The notes beneath the pieces were generated by a model. It saw nothing but the letters and a program-made list of their open reading frames with translations. It had not been told where the DNA came from and ran no database searches. A DNA stretch of 64,000 nt from Pichia kudriavzevii (lineage: Eukaryota; Ascomycota; Pichiomycetes; Pichiales; Pichiaceae), in assembly GCF_003054445.1 (NCBI RefSeq), contig NC_042507.1, positions 1,736,001-1,800,000 on the forward strand, written 5' to 3'. Position 1 is the stretch's first letter. Every line of letters begins with the position of its first letter. This document shows positions 38,386-47,280 of the stretch, one piece after another. Position numbers and translations under genes: made by a program.

Positions 38386-39232
38386 CTCTATCCAGTCTGT
38401 TCAATTGTACCACGGAATTAGTGAGAAGACGCAATATGGAGAATGACACGTGTGTATGTATGTATGTATGTATGTATGTCTATCTTTTTATGTGAAGGGA
38501 GTCGGGGTATAGTGTCTGACGTGTGGTGATACTGAGACAGACAGCAATGTATGTCTACAAGTGGTTATGTTGCAATGTGTGTTTGAGTATACCTGCACGG
38601 ATGGTTTCGATATGCACCTGTTCCCCTGTACTCCTCTATATTGAGTAATGTCTCGTCTCCTTGTAAAGTTTGCCAACTTATAGCTAATTCCTGCTATAGC
38701 GAGGTACGTGCATCTTCTCTGCATAGAATGGCAAACGGGAAATTGTAGAATGGATGGCCCATCGTCCAATGTGGCGAGGGACCTTGCTTTTGGACTTTCT
38801 CGGCAATTTCCCCTTGTTCCTATTCCGGAACGGGAGGGAAAGCGCCAGCGTGGAAAAAAGAGGAAAAAAAAAAAAGAAAAAAAAAATTTCTTTATCGACT
38901 TCGCGCAATTTTATTTCGCGCCTTTTTATTTCGCGCAATTTTTTAGGAAAAACTAGAGGCTCAGCAAAGGCTCGCGCGAGTTGCCTATTTCGGAGAAGGA
39001 GGAGAAGGAGGGAGGGAGGGTGACACATCAATGGAGCCGTCTATATAAGTACCTATAGTAGTGGATCTCTAGTTAACGTTTCCATTTATAACTTCATCCT
39101 CTTGTCCTTGTATGCTCTGTAGCCTTTTGTTTCTGCCACTTGTCACCATTACGATTGATAGCACTATCAATCGCACTATCTCTATAGTTGTCAGTATTGG
39201 AGTCAGTGTGGGAATTTTGTGTTGCAGTTTTT
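38386..39232. promoter_or_regulatory. Divergent promoter, PBS2 and zinc-cluster gene
   Basis: 847 bp. Near PBS2 there is a TATG tetranucleotide repeat (about 38453-38479). In the middle lies a purine/A-rich run (about 38856-38888), followed by three TTTCGCGC-type boxes (listed separately) and a 10-bp palindrome CTCGCGCGAG (38971-38980). No additional gene is supported. Confidence 0.6.
38899..38936. promoter_or_regulatory. Three TTTCGCGC-type boxes at 15-bp spacing
   Basis: CTTCGCGC at 38899-38906, TTTCGCGC at 38914-38921 and TTTCGCGC at 38929-38936 start exactly 15 bp apart. Each is followed by a short A/T spacer. TTTCGCG is the reverse complement of the SBF consensus CRCGAAA (SCB), and TTTCGCGC is also the E2F core. 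They are about 300 bp upstream of the zinc-cluster ATG. Function is inferred. Confidence 0.6.
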
Positions 39233-41323
39233 ATGTTAGGTAAGACAAAGAGGAATAGGAGCAGGCTCGGGTGTACAGCGTGTCGGCGAGCAAAGATCAA
39301 ATGCGACGAGCTGAAACCGTCATGTAGCCAATGTATAAAACATAACAAGAAATGCGAGTACGTTTTGAACTTGATATGGGGGGGTAGACCATACAAGAAG
39401 CCAAAAATTGAAAAGATGAATCCTGTTGCGAACATGTCACTCTCTGGCGAGCCTATGCATGTTGAGAAGAAAAGCACGGCCAACGAGAACCCCACCCGTA
39501 GAGTCGTTCCAGAGACGGAGAAGGTTGAGGGGAAAATCAAGGTCAAGGTCAACGATGAGAAGGAGGTGATTATAAAGCCAACGTTTGATCCTGCTGAAAA
39601 CTTGAATATGCTGCTACAAATGACCGAACGGGTCAACAATGGGATGCACAAGGTAAACGATAAGCTTGAATCCATGTTTAACGAGAAATTGATACACAAT
39701 TCTCCATGGTCTCTTTTGGAGAATTTGGAGTCTCAAATACCAGGCGATATCTTCAATGGCCAAATAAATACAACGGAAAATTCATTGAATAATGACCAGA
39801 ACGGGGAAATACCATTTCTAGATGATGAGTTGGTGGAATTGCCCAATGAATACAGTTTGGATAATTTTAATATAGACATGTACAAGCTACAAGATTTGAA
39901 TACAATCGAAAGTTCTCTAATACCAGTGTCTCTGCTAGATGAATCTCCAAATAAAATGAGAAACTTTCAAGATTCTAGTCCGGAATTTTCAGAACATATC
40001 GACACTATTCCAAGAGGGTTACTCCCCTTACCAGATATGCTACTTAACGTGCCTTATTACTACGACTGTTTCCAATTCTATACAAATTCGACAGCATGCA
40101 TGCTAACTCCAGCCGACCCACAGCTATACATTAACAACCCATTCAAAATGGTGTTACCCAAATTGGCAATGACAAACGAGGGCTTGATGTCTTTGGTTGT
40201 TGCTTTTGGTGCTAAACACCAGTCTTCTCTAATCAATGAAGATTGTTCAGAAATCGTCGATTCTCTACTTTCACGTGCCCTGAGTGATTTGCTAATATTG
40301 TTGAAAAATAGGGAAACATCGACCTCTGATTTGACCTTGACTATAGTTATCCTATTCTCATCCTTCTTGGCATTCAATTACAGGTCTAACAAATGGAAGG
40401 TCCACATGAATGGTGCAAAACAAATCTTCCTCTTACGCGGTTATAATAAACCTTTCAATAAATTGCTCAATGAGTTTGGCAACGAAGATTCCCTACTATC
40501 TGGTGAGATAAAGAAGACTAAGCTTTTGTACTTTTTGATTAGATGGTATGCATATATTGACATTTTTACCAATTTGTCATCACCACTCGAGCCTACTGCG
40601 GAGGAAATAGGCCAATCGGTCGAACTTACTCTTTCTCCCTGTAGTGAATCATCACTGTCTTCGTCCTCCATGACTACCACCTCATCAGCGAGTAAACAAG
40701 AGGTGCCTCAAATTGATTATGAAATCAGAGACGCACCAACAAGTGATGAATCATATAAAAATATAGACTTTCTATTGGGATTTGACATCAGATTACTACC
40801 GCTGTTTAAACAGCTTACCGCTTTGATTAAGCAGGTAAATGTCCAGTTAAAACAGAACATCCCCCTATCATCATCTACAATTGAATCTGCCCTGAACCTA
40901 CAAAATAAATTCAACAAATTGAAGAATGTTAAATATGGCGACTCAAACTCACTCAATGAGGTGATTGCATCAAACTCTTGCTTTCTAACTTCCGGCTTGA
41001 TACAACTCTACCGGCGTGTCTTACGTATACCAAGGAATTCCAAAATCATCCAGGAAATGTCTTCGGATATCCTACAAACCATAAATACGTATATAAATAC
41101 AAAGCAGCCAAATTCCTTGGGGGTTATATCTCCATTGTTCTTCGCCGGCTGCGAATCGTTGACTGAAAATCGTGGGATTTTCATTGAGAAATTGCAGGAC
41201 TTTATGAGTAAAGGATCAGTTAGTGCCGGTGTAGCAATCGATATAATGGAGAAATGCTGGAATACTGGTGAAGATTGGGATAAAATCATGCTCCAAGAGG
41301 GTAAGAATGTGGTATTTCTATAG
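39233..41323 (+). CDS. Zn2Cys6 transcription factor
   Basis: 696 aa from ATG 39233; the longest frame starts upstream at a TTG. The binuclear zinc cluster is at 14-41 with C14, C17, C24, C31, C34 and C41 in perfect spacing (CTACRRAKIKC then CSQCIKHNKKC). It is preceded by a basic stretch and followed by a WGGRPYKKPKIEK linker typical of one fungal subgroup. The middle homology region is helical, near 255-430, with FLAFNYRSNKWKVHMNGAKQ (the conserved region that contacts ligand or partners in related factors). I cannot assign a target pathway or orthologue. Stop lies only 18 bp from the convergent ABC transporter stop. Confidence 0.9.
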   Translation: MLGKTKRNRSRLGCTACRRAKIKCDELKPSCSQCIKHNKKCEYVLNLIWGGRPYKKPKIEKMNPVANMSLSGEPMHVEKKSTANENPTRRVVPETEKVEGKIKVKVNDEKEVIIKPTFDPAENLNMLLQMTERVNNGMHKVNDKLESMFNEKLIHNSPWSLLENLESQIPGDIFNGQINTTENSLNNDQNGEIPFLDDELVELPNEYSLDNFNIDMYKLQDLNTIESSLIPVSLLDESPNKMRNFQDSSPEFSEHIDTIPRGLLPLPDMLLNVPYYYDCFQFYTNSTACMLTPADPQLYINNPFKMVLPKLAMTNEGLMSLVVAFGAKHQSSLINEDCSEIVDSLLSRALSDLLILLKNRETSTSDLTLTIVILFSSFLAFNYRSNKWKVHMNGAKQIFLLRGYNKPFNKLLNEFGNEDSLLSGEIKKTKLLYFLIRWYAYIDIFTNLSSPLEPTAEEIGQSVELTLSPCSESSLSSSSMTTTSSASKQEVPQIDYEIRDAPTSDESYKNIDFLLGFDIRLLPLFKQLTALIKQVNVQLKQNIPLSSSTIESALNLQNKFNKLKNVKYGDSNSLNEVIASNSCFLTSGLIQLYRRVLRIPRNSKIIQEMSSDILQTINTYINTKQPNSLGVISPLFFAGCESLTENRGIFIEKLQDFMSKGSVSAGVAIDIMEKCWNTGEDWDKIMLQEGKNVVFL

Positions 41324-41341
41324 GATTTATTTACCATCAGA

Positions 41342-43750
41342 TCAATCGTCAGCTTCGTCGTCTTCGATGTACATCATTGCAGGCCGTCTAGCCTTCTTCT
41401 TTTTTAGTTGTTTTAGGGCGTTTAATCTCTTAGTTAATTCATCACTACGTTTTAACGAGTTCTCGATTGTAATCAACTCCTCGTGCCTTTCTAAACGTAG
41501 CTGTGGATCAAACGATGAGAACGTTGTGGTCGCTGCCCCATCTCCCTCATCTATATTGTTTTCATCGATTCTCTTAAACTTAAGTATTTTTGAGTGGAAA
41601 CTCCATAGTGTTGTACGATGACAAACGGATAGTACTGTAATTTTTAAATCATTTACTGCTATTCTATAACATTCTCTTTCCAAGTCGGATGAAATACTCG
41701 AAGTACATTCATCCAAAACAGCAAATTTAGGTTGATGGTAATATAACCGAATCATTGCTAAACGTTGTTGTTCACCAACGGACAATAAATCGGGCCATCT
41801 CTCAATTCTATCAAGACACGGATTCATGAAAACACAAGATTCAAAATTGGCATCATTATTATTCCCATTGAATTCATCATCTTCATCTTCATCATAACTT
41901 AAAAGGTATTCTAAATGAACTTTCTTTAACAATTCAACCAAATATTCGTCATCTTTAATGATGGTGTTTGAATTCCCCATTTTTAGATTCAAAATATTTT
42001 CTCTATATGTATCATAAGAATCAGGATAAATAATCTGTTCTCTAAGCGAACCGTATGTGAAATAAGATCGTTGTGGTAAATAAAATAAGTCCCTTTTATC
42101 ATAGGGTACGGTGATTTCACCAGGATCTTTGACATCCCATAATCCTCCAAGAATCCTAAATAATGATGATTTCCCACAACCATTTGGTCCTATAATTAAC
42201 AAATTATCACCCTGTTTTATGGAAAAGGTCAAATCCTTAACAAGAATATTACCGTTTGGTGTTATTAGGGGTATATGGCTAAAAGTAATTTCATCACCAT
42301 ATCTGACATTCGGACCAACTAGCAGCGGTTGGATATTAGAATCTAAAGTTGAAGGTAACTGATAATTATAGCTATTCATTGAAGCTTCAATTTTTGAGTT
42401 TTCATTAATATCAATTAAAATTTTTTGAAATTCCCATAATTCATTGGCATAACCAACCATATTTTGGATGTTCTTCTTTGATTGGATCAATCTACCCAAA
42501 GAATCAGCTGCCTTAATAAGTAAACTCCTATTAGTCACAAAATCAGATGATAATTTTGAAATTAATTTCTCATTCATATTAACATCTTTCATATAAACTG
42601 TTGTAAAAGTTGGAACTGCACATAATAACAATCCAAATGCACCCATTGTATATTTGAAAATAAAGGAAATGGCAAAGTTGTATACTCCCATTTTCCTTAG
42701 TGAAGACCGTTCAAATTTTTCAAATTCAAAATATGAGGTATCCAATAAATCTATTTCTTTACCATGACCTTTGGCTAATGCAATTTCTTCCTTGTTTGAA
42801 ATAATATTTGAATGGAATTCATGGAATTTATTTTCAAGAGTATTTCTCATATTATTAAGCATTGAAAAGTTGGGGGTGAATAGTTTAAGTACAATTGTAC
42901 AAACATTGGCTACCACTCCCAACAAGACACCCCCTTCACTAGAATTTTCAGAAGTTTTCGACAGATGATTACCTGCAATGATAATATCGGTTACTGGAAG
43001 TAACAATTGAGAAGGTAAAATACCAAACGAATTAGCAAAATGTTCAATTGTAGAAGTTAAACGATGGTTTGGATCGGTGATATTGACTTCAAGATTATGA
43101 TTATTTAATAATTGGTAAATTGTAGATGTACCATTTTCTGGTAAATAGTCATCCAATATTTTACTCGTTATACTGGAACGTAAATTTTGTGATAGAGTTC
43201 TCTTTGATTTCTCAATTAGGGAATCAACCAATGAAGATGGCAATCCAAGAAGTAACCAGATAAACAAATATTTGAAAAAACGCCTAAATTTTCTGGAAAT
43301 TAAGGACGACACCAAATATCCATCCAAAGTTGCCGTTTTCAAAGTTATCAATGCCTTGATTGCCAACAATATCACCTGTAAGAGACAATTGGAGAACACA
43401 CTTAATGCCTTCTTATCCTTTAGACTCAATTGTGAGAATATAATAATTATGGGGATGTTTTTGAATTTGTACATAAGTTTTTGAAGATACGTCTTGTTCT
43501 TGAAAATCCCTTTATCAAAGTCTCTCTTCCTCGTGGTAACGGTCTTCAAAAGTTCCGACTTCTCTCCCTTCCCAAAATTCCTTGTGTAATTCCTTGATTT
43601 CGAGCCATTGTTGAAAATGAGATATATGATAAGCAAATAAGTGATTCTAAGGATAGGTTTCCTTCTTTTTGAATAAAAGAGAAGCACGTTATGGACAGAA
43701 CGGCCAAGATAAGCGTTGGCCCTGTTGATGTTTGCAGACATGTCGTTCAT
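41342..43750 (-). CDS. Peroxisomal ABC half-transporter (ABCD, Pxa1/Pxa2 type)
   Basis: 802 aa. Pxa1 and Pxa2 dimerise to import long-chain acyl-CoA into peroxisomes. The order fits: N-terminal membrane helices (about 35-50, 115-140, 160-180, 245-290, 360-390), then an ATPase domain with Walker A GPNGCGKSS (521-529), signature LSVGEQQRLAM and Walker B FAVLDECTSSIS. The ABCD loop that usually reads NPDQRLTED is DPNHRLTSTIEHFANSF here (about 226-242). A charged tail ends EDDEADD. I cannot decide between Pxa1 and Pxa2. N-terminal MNDMSANINRANAYLGRS may contain a second possible ATG at M4. Confidence 0.88.
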   Translation of the reverse strand: MNDMSANINRANAYLGRSVHNVLLFYSKRRKPILRITYLLIIYLIFNNGSKSRNYTRNFGKGEKSELLKTVTTRKRDFDKGIFKNKTYLQKLMYKFKNIPIIIIFSQLSLKDKKALSVFSNCLLQVILLAIKALITLKTATLDGYLVSSLISRKFRRFFKYLFIWLLLGLPSSLVDSLIEKSKRTLSQNLRSSITSKILDDYLPENGTSTIYQLLNNHNLEVNITDPNHRLTSTIEHFANSFGILPSQLLLPVTDIIIAGNHLSKTSENSSEGGVLLGVVANVCTIVLKLFTPNFSMLNNMRNTLENKFHEFHSNIISNKEEIALAKGHGKEIDLLDTSYFEFEKFERSSLRKMGVYNFAISFIFKYTMGAFGLLLCAVPTFTTVYMKDVNMNEKLISKLSSDFVTNRSLLIKAADSLGRLIQSKKNIQNMVGYANELWEFQKILIDINENSKIEASMNSYNYQLPSTLDSNIQPLLVGPNVRYGDEITFSHIPLITPNGNILVKDLTFSIKQGDNLLIIGPNGCGKSSLFRILGGLWDVKDPGEITVPYDKRDLFYLPQRSYFTYGSLREQIIYPDSYDTYRENILNLKMGNSNTIIKDDEYLVELLKKVHLEYLLSYDEDEDDEFNGNNNDANFESCVFMNPCLDRIERWPDLLSVGEQQRLAMIRLYYHQPKFAVLDECTSSISSDLERECYRIAVNDLKITVLSVCHRTTLWSFHSKILKFKRIDENNIDEGDGAATTTFSSFDPQLRLERHEELITIENSLKRSDELTKRLNALKQLKKKKARRPAMMYIEDDEADD

Positions 43751-44008
43751 TGTTTTGCTATTTTATACATAATACAACCTACTTGTTTCGACAGAGCATA
43801 ATACTAATCATTTGGAAGAGGAGGGGGAGGAGGACGAAGGGGGTTGTCCTTCTTATAAGTATCTAATCGTCGTCCTTTTAATCTAATAAGAGACGGCTCA
43901 TCCCTGAGCCTCCAATGGTAATCCCCCCTCCCCCTCTCCTTCTCCCCCTCCCCCTCTCTGAGAGATCAGCTATTGAGGATATAACCCATTTCGGAGTAAC
44001 TCCCCTTT

Positions 44009-44377
44009 TTATAACCCCCGGTGTAATACCCCGTTATTGATTCGATTAAGTTGCCCTCTCTCGGAACGTTGCCCCGTCATTTCACCTGGTCCCTTCTCTT
44101 TACGACGGATGAGCCCCCTTGCCCCGCGCCATCCATATTGCGCACAAACCTCGTGCGCTACAATTTCTCCAAAACCGAGCATGAGCCCATTCACAAAGGG
44201 GAGAACGAGATTGACAACGCACCGGCCTAAAAACCCAGTAAGTTTCCCCAAGTCAACATCATAATTTGCATCCTCCTTGATTTGATTATTTGCAACATTG
44301 TTGAGATTATCAACGGTATCAGCAGTCTCGACAACTGGTTCGACTCCAAGTGGATCCATCTCTAGCGGAGTATCCAT
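44009..44377 (-). CDS. MIM1: Mim1, mitochondrial outer-membrane import factor
   Basis: 122 aa. Mim1, with Mim2, inserts signal-anchored and multi-span proteins into the mitochondrial outer membrane. The core VVNLVLPFVNGLMLGFGEIVAHEV (split here: NLVLPFVNGLMLGFGE then IVAHEVCAQYGW) is almost identical to yeast Mim1 NLLLPFLNGMMLGFGE, including the GxxxG-type face in the single membrane helix. The N-terminal half is acidic, and the C-terminus is basic and about 10 residues longer than yeast (113 aa). It is divergent from RTG2, across the CCAAT array. Confidence 0.9.
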   Translation of the reverse strand: MDTPLEMDPLGVEPVVETADTVDNLNNVANNQIKEDANYDVDLGKLTGFLGRCVVNLVLPFVNGLMLGFGEIVAHEVCAQYGWRGARGLIRRKEKGPGEMTGQRSERGQLNRINNGVLHRGL

Positions 44378-45144
44378 ATTGTACTGCTATGTTGGGATTA
44401 ATGTAGTTGTGTTGTTCTAGTATTTGTGTTTTCTCATTCTAAAGACACCCCAATCGTAAGTTTTGAGTATACAAACAAAATTTAAAATTTAAACCATTTG
44501 CCCTCGGTCTTCCAATCCAATCCAATCCAATCCAATCCAATCCAATCCAATCCAATCCAATCCAATCCAATCCAATTTGATTCTTCCTTTATTTCACTAT
44601 TTTTTATTTTATTTTATTTTAATTATTCTCTTTTTCGCTGCTATGCGGTTGTCACTGCAAAAATGCGGCTCGCCAGAAAAGCCTCATTGGGGCAAAGGGA
44701 AACAAAAAAAAAAAAGAAAAGAGTCACCTCGCACCAGTAGCACAAGGATCGAACTATGGCGTGGATATGCTACCCACAATATTCTGGTGGCAAATATAGA
44801 GTTGTACAGCGGCGAAATTGAGGTTTCCCAGCGAATGTTCGCGACAGGCTATTTCCGCTTAATGATTAGGCAAGACACACCTATATTGGAGAAGCCTAAT
44901 TAGTCAATCTTTTTCAGCGTACATACCATATTACCATGAACATGTGGATTTGCATGATATGGTAGTACCCTATCTTGGGGACTTAGATACACGCACAGGT
45001 AAAGACACACATAGATAGATACAGACAAACGTCTATATCAGTATCTATATATTTACACACAAACACACACAAACACAAACACCAATACAGACATTCAAGG
45101 AGAAAGAGAGAAAACAATTGGAATTGGATTGAATTTGTTACCGA
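44378..45144. promoter_or_regulatory. Divergent MIM1-RTG2 promoter
   Basis: 767 bp. It includes the 13-copy CCAAT array (listed separately), a T-rich tract (about 44581-44640), an A run (44705-44716) and a CACACA-rich leader before RTG2 (about 44990-45090). A minus-strand GTTCGATCC near 44753-44761 resembles an RNA polymerase III B box but no tRNA folds around it. Confidence 0.6.
44512..44576. repeat. Perfect (CCAAT)13 pentanucleotide array
   Basis: Thirteen uninterrupted CCAAT units, 44512-44576. CCAAT is the core bound by the HAP2/3/5 (NF-Y) complex, a known activator of respiratory genes, although the flanks (TCCAATC) repeat with the unit. It starts 135 bp upstream of the MIM1 ATG (44377) and ends 569 bp upstream of the RTG2 ATG (45145). 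Confidence 0.95.
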
Positions 45145-47040
45145 ATGTCTCTGGAAGACATAATATACGCCCAGAACACCCCCGACAGCCACCATCTCTC
45201 GGAAATGTATGACCATGACCATGAACATGAACATGACCATGACCATGACCATGAACATGAAGGGGAGAATGACCACGCAAGTCTCTCCGAGGATGAGGCG
45301 TCTGTTGTTGGTAGAGCCTTGACGGCTATTGTAGATATAGGATCCAACGGTATTCGTTTTTCAATTTCCTCAAAGGCCCCACACCATGCAAGGATCATGC
45401 CTTGTGTTTACAAGGACCGGTTGGGTATTTCCTTATTTGATGCACAACTAAATGATGATGACGAAAACAAAGATAACTTATCGAGGAAGCCAATTCCTGA
45501 AGACGCAATCAATGAGATCATTAGGTCAATGAGAAGGTTCAAATGGATCTGTGAAGATTTTGGTGTCCCTTCGAATGGCGTGAAGGTTGTTGCAACTGAA
45601 GCAACTAGAGAAGCGTCGAACTCCAAAGAGTTCAGGGACAAGATTTACAAAGCAACTGGTTGGAAAGTTCAATTATTGAGTAAAGAACAGGAAGGTATAA
45701 CCGGTAGTTACGGCGTTGCCTCTTCGTTTCATGATGTCAGTGGTCTTTTCATGGACTTGGGCGGTGGCTCAACCCAATTGAGTTGGATCATTTCCAAGAA
45801 TGGTCAAGTTAAAATAAGCGATAATCCTGTGTCTTTACCTTACGGTGCTGCTGCTCTATCGTTCAGAATGAAACATGAAGATATTAATGAATTATTCTAT
45901 GAGATTAAAAACTCTTACAAAGTTGCTTTTGAGAAAATTAACTTGCCTGATATTCTAATCAAAGATATGAAGGAGAACAATGGCATTAAACTCTTCTGTT
46001 GTGGTGGTGGATTGAGAGGATTAGGACATTTACTAATAGCCAACGAGGATGATTACCCTATTCAATCAATCATAAATGGATACTCAACTACGTTTGACAA
46101 AGTGGAAGATATGGCCAACTTCCTGTTGTTGAAGAGGAAAATCCCAAATTTCAATTTTGAGAAATTGAAGGAGAAAGAGTTGAACCAAAACAACAAAATA
46201 TTTCGTGTCTCTAATAGAAGAGAGCAACAACTACCAGCAGTGGGCTTACTTTTAAGCGCCGCCTTTGAGTCGCTACCTAAAATTAGAACCGTCCATTTCA
46301 GTGAAGGTGGTGTCCGTGAAGGTGTACTGTACTCCATGTTCCCTAAAGAAATCAAACAAGAAGATCCAATAATAACCGCAACTAGGCCTTACCAACCCCT
46401 CTTGGCTCACAAGTATATGGAATTACTCAAAACCGGTTTACCCAATTCCTCTGATAATATAGTACCTGAGGAAATTGAAGATCGAATAATTCCTGCCTTG
46501 TGTAACATTGCATTTGTTCATTGTTCATACCCAAAGGAGCTCCAACCTACAGCCGCCTTACACGTTGCTACGTCTGGCATCATTGCGGGCTCGCATGGAC
46601 TATCACATAGAATAAGGGCTTTGATTGGAATTGCGTTATGTGAACGTTGGGGAGGTGAGTTGCCAATTAGTGAATTGAACTACTACATGAGTTTAGAGAA
46701 ATTGGTCATTGAATCAGCTCCTCGAAGGGGGGAGAGGATGATCTATTGGACTAAACTGTGTGGTAAAATGATGCATGTTATCTGTGGTATTCATCCTGGT
46801 GGTAATATCAGACCTGGTTCCTTGTCCTTCCAATTCAAATCCAATGAGACTGCTAGTGGTAATAGTTCTGATAATAACGTGGAAAATAACTTAATTATCA
46901 CATTACCAAACGACGGTGTTAAATACAGTTACAGTATTACCAGTAGAGCTTTGGGATTCCAAAAGAAAATCAAAAAGTTAAACAAGAGGTATTCATGTAC
47001 AGGCAAAGTTAAAGTTATTGTTCAACACGATAATATCTAA
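45145..47040 (+). CDS. RTG2: Retrograde regulator Rtg2, Ppx/GppA-type ATPase fold
   Basis: 631 aa. Rtg2 senses mitochondrial dysfunction and releases Rtg1/3 from Mks1; it is also a SLIK subunit. Features include the phosphate-binding DIGSNGIRFSIS (69-80), DLGGGSTQLSW, FCCGGGLRGLGHLL, VHFSEGGVREGVLY, AFVHCSYPKELQPTAALHVAT and GIHPGGNIRPG, all strongly similar to yeast Rtg2 (588 aa). Unusual is an N-terminal extension with alternating acidic/His residues, DHDHEHEHDHDHDHEHE (23-39), encoded by a GACCAT/GAACAT hexamer repeat at 45211-45261. Convergent with the next gene. Confidence 0.95.
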   Translation: MSLEDIIYAQNTPDSHHLSEMYDHDHEHEHDHDHDHEHEGENDHASLSEDEASVVGRALTAIVDIGSNGIRFSISSKAPHHARIMPCVYKDRLGISLFDAQLNDDDENKDNLSRKPIPEDAINEIIRSMRRFKWICEDFGVPSNGVKVVATEATREASNSKEFRDKIYKATGWKVQLLSKEQEGITGSYGVASSFHDVSGLFMDLGGGSTQLSWIISKNGQVKISDNPVSLPYGAAALSFRMKHEDINELFYEIKNSYKVAFEKINLPDILIKDMKENNGIKLFCCGGGLRGLGHLLIANEDDYPIQSIINGYSTTFDKVEDMANFLLLKRKIPNFNFEKLKEKELNQNNKIFRVSNRREQQLPAVGLLLSAAFESLPKIRTVHFSEGGVREGVLYSMFPKEIKQEDPIITATRPYQPLLAHKYMELLKTGLPNSSDNIVPEEIEDRIIPALCNIAFVHCSYPKELQPTAALHVATSGIIAGSHGLSHRIRALIGIALCERWGGELPISELNYYMSLEKLVIESAPRRGERMIYWTKLCGKMMHVICGIHPGGNIRPGSLSFQFKSNETASGNSSDNNVENNLIITLPNDGVKYSYSITSRALGFQKKIKKLNKRYSCTGKVKVIVQHDNI

Positions 47041-47280
47041 TCATCCAAATCAACTAATGATTTCTTTTTTCTTTCAAAGAGGTTTTTTTTTCTAAACAAT
47101 TTGTCATGTCTACATATACAGGGAAATGACGTCCTTTTTTTTTTAAATGTGTAAGAATATATAAATATATAAATAAATAAATTGACAAATAAATATCATG
47201 TGCGGTATTATACTATGAAGAATGGAAAGCGTTAATCATGGTTTTGTTTTTCTCTCTTATGAATGGTACGGACTAATTAT

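Noticed and set aside
44498-44740. Open frame encoding repeated SNPIQ
   Set aside because: It is only the translation of the CCAAT microsatellite; no further coding support.
44745-44775. Minus-strand B-box-like GTTCGATCC followed by a T run, possible tRNA or tRNA relic
   Set aside because: The flanking bases do not form a T stem, and no A box or acceptor pairing is found.
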